Of a DNA stretch of 64,000 nt, positions 10,957-24,682 are shown one piece after another. Every line of letters starts with the position of its first letter. Position 1 is the stretch's first letter. Below the pieces are notes generated by a model. It did not search any database. It had not been told where the DNA came from and saw only the letters and a list, made by a program, of their open reading frames with translations. The translations under genes and the position numbers were made by a program. This stretch comes from Marisa cornuarietis (Eukaryota > Mollusca > Gastropoda > Architaenioglossa > Ampullariidae): assembly GCA_004794655.1 (NCBI GenBank), contig SMMW01000001.1:18802501-18866500 (forward strand). Reading direction: 5' to 3'.

Positions 10957-12240
10957 GGTGATGTTTGTAGACTTGTAGGTTTGTATCTCGAGAACGGAAG
11001 GAGATAAAGTATTTTAACTGCATTGCACAGTCAAATTGAACCCTACTAGACCTTTAAATATACACTTTACCGTACTTGAAGAACATCACCACGACACGCC
11101 ACCTACTGGCCAAATAGGCAGACTAACTCGAGATTCTTTTTCGCCCAGCTTGTCTCTCCTCCTCTCAGCTCCCTATCTCCAAAAGTACAAGAGATGCCGC
11201 ACCCTCAGCTGACAGACATACCGAGGGGACGAAACAAACCGTTGGGCATTCTCTTTCAATATCCAACAGCCACCCGCTGCGGCAAATGCCACTTGTTCCT
11301 CAGGTCGATGACCCCCGCGTAGTTACGCTGTACTACCCCATTCATGCGTGTTACTGGGCGCGTGGGTGTACAGCACAGCGACATGACTGGCTAGTCCAGA
11401 TAAAGCTGTTTATCGCCGGACCACATTCTCACGTCGTCACGTCGTCACGTCGCCCAACTCTCGTCCTACTTTGGCCAGGGCTTTTCGAGGGGAAGGTCGC
11501 TTTTTATCTGCCCTACCCCTCACGCCAAGAACTGATGGTCAAGTAAAGAAACTTTGGAGAAGAAAACAAAAATCGGAGGGAAAGTCATTTATCCTCTTGG
11601 AAAAAAAACCTCCCAATATTTCCCAGCATTGTCCATTTTCAGTCTTAGTGAACGTCATTAAAAATGAGAGCTCTTCTCAAGGGAAGTAACTCAAATTTTC
11701 GCGTTTTAAAATAACATTTACACGTGGGATGGGCTGCACTTGAATACCTCTCTGCATCGCTCTCCCTTCTGTCTGTTCTTCTCCACTCTCCATACATACA
11801 AGTGTCGAGATGTGGCCACCTGAAATTTATGGTCACTTTTAGGTATAGAAAGTCTACCCGGGTCCCACCCACCTGCAGAGCCTAACGACCGCGATTACAT
11901 AAAAGGTAAATTTTGTGAGCAGAATTCTTACAATGCTATTGCTGCGTCTACTTTGTTTTTATTAAAGAACACATCAAGCATGGAAATGAAAGGGGGGGGG
12001 GGAAGCGGTTTTTTTCATTGACTTGGTCATTAAAAGAAGAGTACATGGCAGAAACATAGATGACGGAAGCATATCGGGAGGACAACATAATTATCAAATA
12101 AATTCCACAAACATCAGTCTTAATGTAGCCAGATCGTCGATCACCTCCATGGCTAGCATGTACGGCAAGAGAAATGAAACCATAGTCTGTAAGAACAGAA
12201 AAAAGAAGGTATATGTGTTTTCACATGAACCATCTCTTAT
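10957..12240. other. Gene-free stretch
   Basis: No supported gene or transposon. A poly-G run lies near 11991-12001. The overlapping frames in both directions have no recognisable motifs. Confidence 0.45.
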
Positions 12241-12261
12241 CTCGGGGCCATAATAATTTTG

Positions 12262-12450
12262 TTTTTCAAATGAAGGTGTTGCCCATCTGCTTTCCCTCCC
12301 TGCCTTACCTTCTCCAACACTGTAAGGGTCAGGCACAGCTGGGTCAACTGGCTGTCTGACACGGGCATCGAACCGGCTATCATGATTCCAGCTAAATATA
12401 TAACAGAGGAATAGGAAGATGCTCGGCTTTGGGGAGGCAAACTCCATGCT
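12262..12450 (-). mobile_element. tRNA-derived SINE copy
   Basis: On the minus strand the sequence carries an RNA polymerase III B-box-like GGTTCGATGCC near 12370. It is followed by CCAGTTGACCCAGCTGTGCC and GGAGAAGGTAAGGCAGGGAG. The same order of blocks follows the B-box at 57200-57310 on the plus strand, so these are two copies of one SINE family. The A-box side is diverged. There is no coding potential. Confidence 0.55.
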
Positions 12451-12477
12451 GACAATGAACGATATTCACATTCTTGC

Positions 12478-12549
12478 CTCCTTAGTATCTTTTTGAGGGG
12501 GCGCTGCCCCCACCCCTTGCCTCCTCCTTGTTTCCTACGCCACTGTACA
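12478..12549 (-). mobile_element. Transposon terminus shared with 55812-55874
   Basis: The minus strand reads CAGTGGCGTAGGAAACAAGG and runs through a GC-rich inverted patch (GGGGGCAGCGCCCCC) to AAAAAGATACT. The same ends occur at 55812-55874. A CAGTGGCGTAG start is typical of cut-and-paste element termini; the partner terminus was not found. Confidence 0.45.
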
Positions 12550-13697
12550 GGACAAAGAATGAATTACATAAATTGTCAAAGAAAACGGTCGTCTATTAAC
12601 AGGATATCTTATGCAGTCATTTTTTTGGGGGAGTGGTGGAGGAAGAAAAGGCGTTTCTGTGATCTGAGTGACAAGTGAGTGAATGGAGGTTAAGGGGAAA
12701 CAATTTCCTTCTCTTTAAATATTTGTTTGTGCAATATTCACCGTTGTACGATTTAATGTGCACTTCACAAATGTTATGTCTACACGTGAACTGTTCAACT
12801 TTCAAATTTTAAACATTTTTTTTCAACTTCGCATTATTTTGTATCTTTTATTTGTTCGGTGCATCTACAGAAGTTATGAATAAAAATTAAAAAGTCATTC
12901 TTTGACTAGACAAAAATCAGAAAAATAGCTTGTGAATAGGAGAGAAAGTATATGACACCAGGTGGACAATATCAGATGGCGCATGTGTTTCACTTAACTC
13001 TCTTGAAGCTCTGCTAGTCACGATTCCGATTGTAGCATATTGCGGGGAGGAGGGCAGGGAACGTGGGTGTGGGTGCGGTGTTTGTCTTCCTACAGTTTTA
13101 ACAAAGGCTGTTTGAATTTTCTACACGTGGAAAATCTGACATTGCTAACGACACCACTCAAGTGGAGCGGACTACTGTTCGGATGTTACGGCTGACCGCA
13201 GCTTTGACCGTTACAGCCAAGTTATAATGAGGTGGAGTGACGAGGGTTTGAGGACGAAAACAAACATTCATGGGTGGTGGTGGTGGTGGTGGTGGGCATA
13301 CTTCTTTTCATCTTGTTACCGCTCGCAAGCGGTGTGCTGTTCAACAAGTCAGGTTCAACCAGAGTTCGCGGCCGGTGGCTTTGAAAAAAGGAAGAGACCG
13401 AGCTAAAGAAACAAGGGAATGCATTGGGGAAGGGGGACAAATAATGTTATGTTCATGTCTGCGTAAGTTGTCTTTCATTTATTTGCTCTTTCGTATACAC
13501 TCTCCGTGCGTCTCCCTCTCTCGCACACACGCGCGCAACCTCCCCCCCCCCACACACATCTCTTTAACATTATTTGTTATTGTGGTAGTATTGACGTTGT
13601 GCTTACCTTTCCATTTGCTGGCTAGGGTTCGATTAAGCAGAAAACTGATTTCCTATTCTTATCACCCTTATAAATAACATTCTCTAGTTTTTTTGTA

Positions 13698-13728
<31 letters not shown>

Positions 13729-14435
13729 TAAAACGTAAACGCACACACATTTTTTAACCCCTCATCGCCAATGAACCATTGTCTAGCTTCTTCTCTCCAC
13801 CTCTGTGTGTGTGTGTGTTACTTGCGTTAGCATCTGTGCGTGTGTGCGTGTCCCCTTTCCGAGCAGCGGGCTATCACGTGACAAAGGGACTTCCGGCCAG
13901 AAGGTCACTGCTGGGTTACGTGGCGATGACAAGGGGGGGGGGTTGCAAACGTCAGCGAAGGGTGGATGGGGACTGGAGTGGGAGTGGCGGCGGGAGGACA
14001 GGCCGTGCTTGTTGGGTAACGCGAGAAGTTAACGGCCGCTGGCTCCACAGAATGTTGACCTCACCGAGCTCAAGTGTCGCGACCCAGCAGTGACAAGATT
14101 GTCAGGGACACAACCTGACCCCTGACTCGCTGTCATAGTCATAGTCATAGTCATAGTCCCCCTCATTCACACGCGTCCGCACGCGGGCAGGCCACCTAAC
14201 AGTGCTGTTGAAACGCGGTAACTGTTTCATGTGCACTGACTTGTTCACATTGTATCAGAACACAGACGCTGCATGCGCGGCATACTTCAAAAAAAAAAAA
14301 AAGCCTACGATTTAGTTAGACACAATTTTTAATGAATGACTACATATACTTTGCTTAAAACTGCTTATGGGATTCCTCAATCATGCGATCGAACATACGA
14401 GAATTTTGAGTAGATGTTGTCTGGCTTTATTTATA
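12550..14435. other. Gene-free stretch with short arrays
   Basis: Contains (GGT)n at 13271-13297, CT/CA runs at 13700-13730, a TG run at 13805-13819, poly-G at 13932-13941 and four CATAGT hexamers at 14133-14158. No gene is supported. The 104- and 135-residue frames across this region are low-complexity translations. Confidence 0.5.
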
Positions 14436-14439
14436 GACA

Positions 14440-14672
14440 AATACTTCCACCTTGTTGGTGTTTTTGCACTTTCTGGGATGGGGGAAATGAAAGGGAAGGC
14501 AACGGGAATATCGGGACTACATTCCCTACTGCCAGCCCCCCCATGAACACGTGCCATATCCAGAAAGATTTGAATGTGTCCCAAGACGAGATTCGATCGT
14601 ACGACCTTTATGTTCCGTACTGCCGGGATAACAGGAAGTGGTTCATTTGCTGGCTATACCAGACCGCCGGAA
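14440..14672 (-). mobile_element. tRNA-derived SINE copy
   Basis: Read on the minus strand, the head (near 14665) contains TGGTATAGCCAGCAAATG, an A-box-like segment. About 55 bases later comes GGTCGTACGATCGAATCTCG, a B-box followed by TCTTGGGACAC. The block after the B-box (ATCTCGTCTTGGGACA) parallels the SINE pair at 49.6-50.1 kb (ATCTCGTGTCGGGACG). This is a diverged copy of the same broad family. Confidence 0.55.
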
Positions 14673-17116
14673 AATTGAAAAACTTGATGTCAGGGTCAGA
14701 GGTCGTGTAACATAGACAGTCGCATTCTGCGCATGCGCGAACAACCCAACGCGGTTGCGTCTACCAAACTTTGACCTCAACCCACCGTTTTCTCTGTTCT
14801 ATCATTCTGCCAAAACAAAACCTACATCTATACCCTAACCCAAACACTTCACACACACACACACACAAACTCTCCACAAAAGAACAGTAAAAATTAAAAG
14901 TATATATCAAAGAAAAAAAAACTTTGCTGAAAAATCTAACCTGCAGTCTACTCATTGAACGACTTTCCCGTGACCCACTAATAGCAGCTTTGGCGAAATG
15001 AGTGACTATAAGTCTATAACTAAGTCTATAACCGATTGTTGCCCATGAAAGGACAAACCAAAAGAAAGTCTACGCATGCATGGCAGAACTTCGTTGGGGT
15101 AAAGGTCTGTATAGTCGCTACCTGTACAAGGTCTTAGAGATTCTTTGGACCTCGACAAAGTCTGTGACCCTGTACACGACTACAAGGAAACATCGAGCTT
15201 TCCCTGCATTCCCTGTGCCCCTAGTGCTGCGAGACACAGGGGGAAGCTCTCTCTATCTCTCTTTCGAACTCGCTGACGATGTTGACTGATAAAATTTTAT
15301 CGCCAAGTCATGGGTTACTTTGTATTTGATTTTTTTTAAACTGTCCGGAGGGTGACTGCTCTTCAGTTATTTCCCCCCCCCCCGCCTTATTCTTCTTGTT
15401 TCTGTCTTTGCCTGTGGATTTTCATCGATTTTGATGTCATCCTTTCATCCGTACTTTTGTTTCGCGACATTCCTCTGTCCAGTATTGTTGTTTTTTTGTT
15501 TTCTGTTGCGCCAGCTTGCTTTCTTCTTCATTGATTAACAACAGTCTCTAGAGCAATATCTGTGCCATCTCCCCCCTACTTCACTCAGGTTTTTAAAATA
15601 TTTTTTTTACGTTTTGTTCGCTACATCCCCGGACTAATTGTTTGCTACATTGTCTGAGACTTTATATTCTAGATGTACGAGTGTCAACAGCATATAGACT
15701 GCCCCCCCCCCCGTGTTTCTCTTGTGTATTGTTCTCCACTGCATCTCTACCGGTAATGTGAGTGCAAGGCCACAATGAAGAAACATCTGTCTAGCTGTTT
15801 ACTTGTCGCCGTTTGGACATGCAGCTCCACTTGCCCTGGTCGAGTTGATTTGTGTGAACTTTAACTGTTTTGTGTCTGCGAGATTCATGTTCTTCGAATC
15901 GTTCAGCTCTGTGCTGTAGACTACGCTTCACCGTTAGTTGTTCACCTTTTGCTCCTGTAACATGTTTGTGTTATTCTTTGATTTGCTCTTCGTCTTTCGA
16001 CTGTGGTTTATATTTTTATTAATGACTACTCTCGTGGATAATGTGATGTGTACAGCACAGTGAACTCGCCTTTAGGACTGGGATATGATGCTATACACGT
16101 GGACTTATTATTGACAGCTGTTGTTTTAAGCGGAAGTTGCAAAAGACGGATAGAGTGTATATTATATTTATATTTTTTATCTTTATATATATATATATAT
16201 ATATAACAGAAGCATATCATTCTATAGCTCTTGAACCCTGACCTTATCAAGATTTACGAAAACCAAATAATTACTTTCAGAGTGTATCTCGAGAACCTTT
16301 CACATTTATCTATCAAACGTAGAATTCGATAACAGAACATAAGAACAGTAAATGTAAAAAAAACAAACAAACAAAAAACTAATGTACATGTGTAACGTGT
16401 CTTGGCCTACAGGTCGAAATATTCTCCGAGCTGTTTTTCCAGGTAGGTCAACCCACCTCACACGCAAGAAACAGCTTTGCCCTGTGTCTTAGGTGTCATT
16501 CATTGTTGGTCAGCAGGAAAAAAAGTCTGGATACTTGGTTCACGACCTTTGGCCCTGACACATTTGGCATTGGAGGTGGGGAATCATACACCTATGTGAT
16601 GCAGGGCAAAAGTCACAATTTTCCGTCGCCTGCAGAATTTCATTAGATGTCAGTAACAACAGATGAGATCAATCCACACAACTAAATGCCCCATATTCGA
16701 TACATATCGAAATACCATCAAACTAAACTGTTACACGTGATGATGATGAGGAGCTTGAAAAAAACCCCAAAGACTCTTTGTTTATATACCAGCCAAAAAA
16801 AAAAAAAAAGACAAATTGTCTTTCCTAAGAGTGTTGACGAAATAATAAAAAAGTTTTCTATTAAATTATTCTATGAATGAGAACGAGTATAAAAACATGT
16901 TCTAGCTCTTACGATCTTGTATGAAGCGGGTGGGGGATATAGTGCAATGCATACATTTTTAAAATATCAAACGATTACAGCTCTATTTAAGTCTACAGAT
17001 ATATCAATAAAAAAATAGACAAACAGGTAAAGTACTTAGGCATTGATAACATTTAAATGCGATTTATGGCATTTAAACTGTAAATCAACCTTTAAGAAAG
17101 TAAGGTGTGATGAATC
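14673..17116. other. Gene-free stretch
   Basis: Nothing coding is supported. It contains CA runs (14850-14867), several poly-C patches near 15371 and 15703, a TA run at 16185-16205 and AT-rich unique sequence. Confidence 0.5.
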
Positions 17117-17170
17117 AGTGAGTGAGTGAGTGAGTGAGTGAGTGAGTGAGTGAGTGAGTGAGTGAGTGAG
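17117..17170. repeat. (AGTG)n microsatellite, ~13 units
   Basis: Perfect tetranucleotide array, read as TCAC on the other strand. Confidence 0.96.
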
Positions 17171-17694
17171 AAACGATTCCTGAATAACTGAACACAACTC
17201 CCGAGTAGAGGAGCTATCATTAACTGCAGTAGCTCAATAAAAACAAACATGAACTTAGCTTTTCCACCTTCTGCTCTGTTAGAGCCTCGACTGGGTGGAG
17301 CAGTGCCTTTCAAACGGTTCGTTTGAATATCGTTACACCCTTAATTTGGGAATGTCGTTGGTAGGAATAGGAATAGGGGCCGCCGCAACAGCGAAGGCGG
17401 TGTATGTGATCAATCACAATAGATCTGTGGTTGGGGGGGGGAGGTCGCGGGGGGTCTATGGCTCTCCACTGGTCACCCCATCCATGTGATCAATCACAAC
17501 ATCCCAGGGAGTAGGGTGGAAGTGTATATCTCGCCATTGACCAGTCTATCGACGGCCGTAGTCCGGCTTGCCCTGTCAACACCAGCGTGACGTGTAGCTT
17601 GCTTTCTACCCTCCCAACACACTCAGTCGTTTAGCCTTGCTAGCAAATGTAGTTTGGAACTCTCAGTGTTAGCCTCATACATTCTTTAGCACTG

Positions 17695-17965
17695 TCAATA
17701 ATAACGTCAGATACATGTATTGATCACGTGAGTATAACATTACATCCAGATCGACCATGCAAATATCATCAGATAGATATGTTAATCATGTCAGTATCAG
17801 ATACAAATCGGTCAGGTTAGGATCAGTAAAAGATAATATACCTAAAATTTCAGCATCAGCGTCACATATTGACCATGTCGATATTAGCGTCAGTGATGTG
17901 TTTTATCATGTCATCATCAGTGTCAGATAAACATCGACCATATTAATGAGTCCATCGGGCACACA
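17695..17965. repeat. Decayed ~32-bp minisatellite
   Basis: A motif of the form CATGTCAGTATCAGxGTCAG...ATCGAC recurs with strong divergence. Copies can be seen starting near 17756, 17788, 17873, 17908 and 17939, mostly 31-35 bp apart. No open frame follows the periodicity. It appears to be an old tandem array. Confidence 0.55.
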
Positions 17966-20900
17966 TAGACCCTGCCAGTATTGGTTTCGGTGAAGTAGTT
18001 TACTTGGGTTAGACTCGACAAGGCTCCACTGCCCACCAAGACTGTGATAACATGTTAGTCAAGTAAAATATTTTAAACGATTAGATGGATTAGAAAGTTG
18101 GATATAAAAAAAACAAGTGGCTAAAAAAAAGTCATGGAACAAAGACATTGTATCTGGACATAATCAAGAAAAGGGGAAGTGGAAGAGAAGAGACGCCTTG
18201 TTCAGTCATCATTGCAGTTTTGAAATTCATCGAGATCCTTTGCTTTTCACCCTGTGGACAACCACGGAGCTGAAGGAAGCATAAATCAATGCTGGTCATA
18301 AGGCTACTTGGTTATCTAAGGACAACAGAGAGTTCAGGACCTCCAAGCCTGGCTAACCACCTGCTGGGTTTTCTCCGGTGTTCCGTGGTCAGCAGGACGT
18401 CCGGCGGCGTCACTGGTCGTTTAACAGCATTAGGGACTTCACAGGCGACCGGGGGGGGGGGGACGGTGCGATGGACGGTCAGAGGAGGCCCGGGAAATGA
18501 AATCAGTTGAGAAGAGGGGCGCAAGGCGCTGACAGGATGCAAAATGTCTGCAGTGGACAAAATTAGAGGCAAATGACAGACCAAGTTTGGCTTAAACAGC
18601 CTTAAATGATAGACACTGACGTTCTGAATAATTTCCGCTCAAACCTTCGGGTTGCAAATCTATCATTTACTTACAACCGCATCTAAAACACAAATGTGGG
18701 CCCATACAAAGAGGCTGCCATGTTTTGTTGTTAGGTAACATCAGTGAACTCTTCCAGCACCAGAGTTCACCTTCTGTCTTCTAACCGCCGTCGTCGAAAC
18801 GTTGGTATCGTGTGTCTGAGGAACGTGCCACATAATTTCGAACTTAAGTTTCAGTGATGAAGTACTCAGCGAAGGGGAGACGACTAGCGTGACGGAGTTG
18901 CCTTTCTTGTCAATTGGCGCCGCCTAAGTCACGAATTAAGGTCAATTTGTTTTCATTCGTAAAAAAGTTTACCTGACTGCATCAGAGAACCAGTCCGCAG
19001 TTGTGTCTTAGACACTATTGTAAGTAAATGGTTTGTTGGAAAACTGAAACATTGAGTGGAAACGCCAGTATCAGCTTACTATTTCACTTGTTTATTTCTT
19101 TAAGAGGGAACTGGGTGGAGAAACCCCAGCAGTATGGAAGCCCCACCCGCCACACACACAGAGTTTTGATTAAAAACAATAAAAGCATTTACATCGAGAC
19201 AAAATATCGCCGGTCGTCTAAAGCAGATGTACTACAGACCAAATCCACAAAGAGAACAATGGCCATTATGAGGGGTCAACAGAGTGAAGAAAAAAGAAGT
19301 CAAAAGAAAGAAAACGTTAAGGGGGTCATGTTTGTCGGATCTAAGAAAGAAAGACCGAAAGAAGACCGAAAGAAAAGAAACGAAAAATTGCTGGCAGGTC
19401 ACGCAGTATAATCACTGTTAATGTTTGTCGGATTTGACGGACGAAAGAAGTACCCCAAGAGTTTGCGGAGGATGAAGCCGTGGAGGTAGAGACGAGAGGG
19501 TGAAGTGATATGAATGGAGCTTGACTGGCGGTGCCGAGGGCTGGGCTGCAGAAAATATCGTTGGCAGGAAAAAAACTGGGAGCGGGGGAGGGGTTAACCT
19601 CTAAGGCACGCGCGACCTGGTGATGAACCCCGAGTGACCAGACTTACCGCTCGGCTTCTGTTTTCTGTGAACGCACTGCTCGTGAACTATCTGACTCCCC
19701 CCCCCCAAACCACCAATTCTCCTTCTCCTCTCCCTCTCCCCACCCCCCAGCACCCTGTGTTCTCCCGCGCGAACACTAAGGCACGCTGTCCTTCGCCATA
19801 GGCGCGCTGCTGGGTTCGGGTTTGGGGCAGGGTTGTGGTGTAGGTGGCCCCCCAGTTCCTGTTTTGTTATCAGCGTCTTATCAACAGTGCGAATGTGAAG
19901 CCCCCAATTATAATTCTGTGGCCCTGTTTATGCGTCTGTAAACTGGTGACTGCCACTTATGGGGAGTATGGTGGCCATCGATCACTACCCACTCTTTGGT
20001 TTGAAGACCAGAAACCATTCTGTACAGGAGTGTGCTGCCAGTGTTAAATATGTTGTTTGCTTTCCTCGCTATTTAGTTTTATTTTTAGAAGAAAAAACTA
20101 TTGTTTGTTCTTGCACCTCATTTCATAAAGAGGCTATGACAACAAATGGAATCAAAGTAACAGAACGGAATGCCTCTGCTACTACTTTTGTGAGATAAGG
20201 TCCAGTGATGTCTTAGGATCCACAAACACATTCATCACACCGGGACGCCATAACCTCTGTAAACTGATCAAGCGCACCAGGCATCTCTCATAAATTCAAA
20301 AGTTAATACCAACTGAAAAAGTCACTGTTGTGGATGGTACACAAGGAGGATGGATCAGCATCTAGTTATTAAACAAAGGAATGGGTGTCGGTGCTGCTTG
20401 TTTAATAATGAGCTCGTTTCAAGTAAAGCTTTGACAGTTTGGTCCGCATCCTTCTGCGTGTCTTCTTTTTTTCTCCGATTACCTACTGGAGCAACGGCGG
20501 GTACAGCCGTTCAAGGGCAGCCACGTCGACCAACACCCAAGTCACGTCACACTGACGGAAGTCGCTGTAACGTACTGTCATCAACTTGCCGAGCGCCGTT
20601 ATAAACAGAAAGCGGGACCAGCCTCTCTCTAGGGTTCAAAGGTTACGTAGAGGTCAAGGTGGGTGAGAAGGAAAAATGTATGCAACCTTCCGATGGTGGT
20701 TTCCCCACCAACGTTGATTTTTTTTTTCTCTCTCTCTACCACCAACGCCTCTTCAGTTTAAGCACTTAGTTTAACAATAATTTATTCCACAAGAAGAGTG
20801 GTTCGAATTCATTGATCAAAAAGGAAGATTGCAGCCTACCTATCAGAATTCCTTCCCAGCATTGTTTATCTAGTTATCCTTCCCTCACCACACACACACA

Positions 20901-22025
20901 CACACACACTTTTTTTTCTTCACTATCCGTGCAAAACGATTAGATCGCCGCTGAGGGTACTGACGAATATTTTCCGGCGAAAAAATTTCTTCTGATTTTT
21001 GTGTATCTTTTCAGTGACGCTTTAAAAACAACAATAATACTTGAACAGAGAGGTAGACTTAGAATTCTCTGTCTGTGTGTGTGTGTGTGTGTGTGTTGGA
21101 GGATGAGAGTAGAGAGTGCATACAAGTGTGAGATTTCTGTTGCCGGAATGTCCCCTGAAGGGATGTTTTAATTGCTGTATGCCGCGCCTTGCGAGGAGAA
21201 TGGTCCAAGGATGGTCCGAGGCTTCCACGATTTGGACAAATTGCTTGTTAATCACCACAGCGAAGCGGCCCTGTAACGCCCGCCTATATTTTTATTAATA
21301 ATTTTCCTGCCTTCGTCAGCAGCGCTGAAATACATACATGCACTTTTGACTGAACACACGTCTTCTTGTCTCCCTCTGGACCACGAAGTAGCTTTTTGTT
21401 CGAATTAGTTTTAAAATTGTATCGAACAGTGGTATGAAAAGCGAAATGGATGATGGTTGTGGGCAAATCAATCAGTGAATGACTCGCAAGATGGTGATAA
21501 TCTTTTAATAGCTTTCAAACAGGTACAAGCTAATCATTTAGAGCTTTCAAACACAAAGCAATCGTAGAAAACAAACTCTGACACAAAAGCGCACCCGGCT
21601 CCCCAAAACACACAAAATTGAACCGGATTAATTGCTGATTAATCTATGATCATACTGAACTCACAGAAACCCTTCCTGGTCCTCTAATATCGAGGCAAAA
21701 AATAATTTTTAAAAGGTGGAACTTTTTTAATCAGCGTTTAGCACACCGGTATCGCGACAAACAAAATAGTAACAGCGAAGGCACAGTTTACAGATGATGG
21801 AGGTTTATTTTCTCCACGTCCGGAGTGGCAGCGCCAGGCAAGTCAGATTTTGGAGAAGGAATGAGCTTGCGCGGGAGGTGGTGGTGGTGGATGCGAGATC
21901 CAAATGAGACTGGCGAGTCAGCACTGGTTAATGGCTACAAGGCAGAAGCCTTCGTTGAAGAGTAAGGTGAGGTGTTACACAAGGAACATTTCTCGGAGCA
22001 AGCTTTTTTTGCAGAGGAGGATGCG
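17966..22025. other. Gene-free stretch
   Basis: No gene was recognised. It contains a purine-rich patch at 19280-19390 (the source of a lysine-rich frame), poly-C near 19699, CA at 20888-20909, TG at 21073-21096 and poly-T runs. Frames of up to 127 codons here show no family motif. Confidence 0.45.
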
Positions 22026-22029
22026 TGTC

Positions 22030-22186
22030 CACTCCCCACACCAAACTCCTGTTTCCCTCCCAACCCTAGAAGTTAGATTACTAGGACTCATGCAACAGAT
22101 AGGCCGACTGTTGGCCCACGGGTTTAGAAGTAGGTTTCAGACGCCAGTCCTCTAACCACTTGGTTACCAGTTCCGTCTGTGTTACT
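22030..22186 (-). mobile_element. Possible tRNA-derived SINE head
   Basis: The minus strand starting near 22186 reads ACTGGTAACCAAGTGGTTAG followed by AGGACTGG, a good tRNA-like D-arm/A-box arrangement. The B-box is degraded. The boundaries are approximate. Confidence 0.4.
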
Positions 22187-23219
22187 GACATGGATAGGAG
22201 ACGATGGTAACGTTTCCGGAGCGTTTCCAGTTTCTTTTTCTGTATTTTTTTTTAAAGAGCTTTGAATGCGCACACCTGCTAGAGTTCATGCACGTGCAAA
22301 CCCACCTTCGCAGGTCGTCGTACTTTGCAAGTGCCTTGTGCAACGAGAACAGACGATGGGAAAAGGCCAAATGTCAAAGGCTGCTTCAGCGCACGGTGCC
22401 CTTTCGACTCGTGGGTTAGGGGTCAACGTTAGCTGCCGGATGTCCAGCACGGTGCATGACAGCACCCAATACACCTCGCTCACCCAACTACCCTTGCCCC
22501 TAGAGGCACGTGCTCATAGACCTGTGTTGGTGTCCTGTTACACACCTTATCATGTCACTGTCAGGAGGGCACTTGGCAGGGGAAAGGAGGAACGGGGATC
22601 GAAGAAGGTGGTGGGGGTGGTGGTCAACTGGAAGCGAAAGTTGACAAAACTGATGTTGCCACGAGGAACCGAATGAAGGAGGGGTAGTATTCACAGAGGC
22701 AGGAAAAGGAGAGAAATCTACAGCACCTGGTAGATCTTGCTCTGTGTTGGCTTTCAACTTTTTGTAAAAGCTGTGGCGGCTTTCTCTTCCCTACAGGCAA
22801 CAGAAAGAAAGTGACAGAAAAAGACATATATATATATAAATGCTAACAAACATACTGGACTGCTGCTACGTTTACGTGCAGCCACCGAATGTCACGGCCA
22901 CCGACAATAGTCGCGCTCCAATGATCACAGGCTATGAAAATCATCTGAGAAGAAAAGTTAACCAGATAATAATAGCTGGTAGAAAAGCCTTTCGCAAGTT
23001 CATCTCTCTTTTGACAAAAGATGTATGTATAAAACAATACTTTAAACCTGTAAATCGACATTGTTATTAAAAGGGTAGAAAGCATCATCTCTCTCTCGTC
23101 CCTGACATCTGGCACTTGCACGATAATTCACATCAGTTTCGCGCTGAATATCAGCACAAAAGCCTCCAGCTACTTGCATCTTTCTTTTAATTCAGCACAA
23201 GACTAAGGAGCATCCACCT

Positions 23220-23865
23220 AGCACATTCATTCTCTGTCCATTTTCATGACGAGTGAGAATGCTTTTTGAATTCAGGTCGCTATCTCTCTGTCAATATTAC
23301 CATTCCCTGGGAAACTGCTGCTCAGAGACATCAACTCTGATGCTTGTTTGAGGGACCGGCCATCGATGTTGGTGTCCAAAGTGTTTGGTGTTCTAGCATC
23401 ATGACCTCTCCTTTTTGTGCTTATTCATATGGCGTAGGAATCGCACACCCTATCTAGACCGTTCTTCTGTTCACGAAGATGAAGAAAAGCAGAGGTGATA
23501 GGAGACATCCATGCCTCACTCCTGATGTTATTTCAAACTATTTTTTCTGCCCAGTGGTGGTTTCACTGCTGTTTCCATGCATGGCTCTAATGTTGTCGAG
23601 CAACTCTGTCCCTTCACACCGTAATCGTCCTGAGCGTTCTATAGCTTTGCTCTGTTTACTCGGTCAAATGCCTTGTCTTCGTCTGCGAAAACAAGTCTTT
23701 TTTATATTCGATGGCCAGTTGCCAGTTCACTGAGCTATCTAGAGGCGAATATTGCATCAGTGCAGTCGCCTCCCTTCCTGAGCCAAAACTCTGCATTGCT
23801 GAGGATGGTTCATTTTGTAAAGAGTAATCTGCTCCAGGATCTTGGCTGACATTTCCCCCCCACAT
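23220..23865 (-). pseudogene. Non-LTR reverse transcriptase relic
   Basis: Pieces of a reverse transcriptase can be read in order on the minus strand across shifted frames. First is a fingers-region remnant near 23800. Next comes DKAFDRVNRAKL near 23670, matching the conserved D-x-x-KAFD block. Then GVRHGCLLSPLLFFIF near 23510 matches the SGVRQGCxLSPxLF block. The segment with the YADD catalytic loop is missing. A thumb-region remnant, SSFPGNGNIDREIAT-stop-IQKAF, lies near 23300. Stops, frameshifts and the internal deletion make it non-functional. Style suggests an RTE-like or related lineage, which is not assigned with confidence. Confidence 0.65.
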
Positions 23866-24221
23866 GGCTAAGGAGTGAAATTCATCTGTGTATTGCAGTC
23901 CTTCTTGCAGCTCTTCTACCTAATGGACACCATTATTGCAAGCTACTTATCTTTCATTTTTTTCCAGGCCTTTTGGAAGATTTTGGACACGGGACGTCTG
24001 TTATCCCACAAGCTGGTATCGCCTTCGAGGATGATTCCTCCTACTCCTGCTGCTTTGTTCTTTGGAATAGTTCGTACCGCCTGTCTGACTTGTGATTAAG
24101 TTCTGATCTACGAAAATGCCCGATTGTACTTAATCACAGCGTACGGGCGAAGTTGGGGCTTGGGGTTGGAGGAGGAAGGGTTAATGAGAGAAGGGAACAG
24201 CAAGTTTTTCTTTCTCTAGCA

Positions 24222-24227
24222 TTTATT
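24222..24227 (-). promoter_or_regulatory. Candidate poly(A) signal of the Tigger-like gene
   Basis: AATAAA on the minus strand about 455 nt past the stop codon at 24683. It is the nearest canonical hexamer I noticed; whether it is used is unknown. Confidence 0.35.
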
Positions 24228-24682
24228 CAGTAGCTTCAGCAAGCTGTACTGGCACACAATAGAATGAATAGATGTTACTGAAAACAATAAGCCAAACAGA
24301 GTGGAAATATTTAACTGGCCAAACTGTCAGAGTACGTGTGTCTGAAAGTGGAACTGCAATGAAATAGGAACTGACAAGTAAAACTATGAGGTTTTTTTAA
24401 AGTACATTAAGCAGTCCAGTTCATTTAGTCGGCACTTCAAAGACTTCCAAAACAAAACAAAGCAAAAACCACGCAGAAGAGACTAAAATAAAATAACAAA
24501 TCTTAACGGATACTAAGCATTATATGTGAGAACATCTCTAATAGGAGAGAAAATCATCACTTTAAAAGATGTACTATAAATGGGCAAGTTCAAGTATGCA
24601 AAATTTCTTCAAAAGGGAAAGACATCGTAAGCGTTTTCTGTCCGGGTGGGTCACTGAAAGAAATGATCCACCCTGTGCTTGA

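Noticed and set aside
14133..14158. Direct hexamer repeats considered as a CRISPR-like array
   Set aside because: Four contiguous CATAGT units without spacers; a microsatellite in animal DNA.
19028..19411. 127-codon lysine-rich frame
   Set aside because: The basic part comes from purine-rich sequence; no motif or coding asymmetry.
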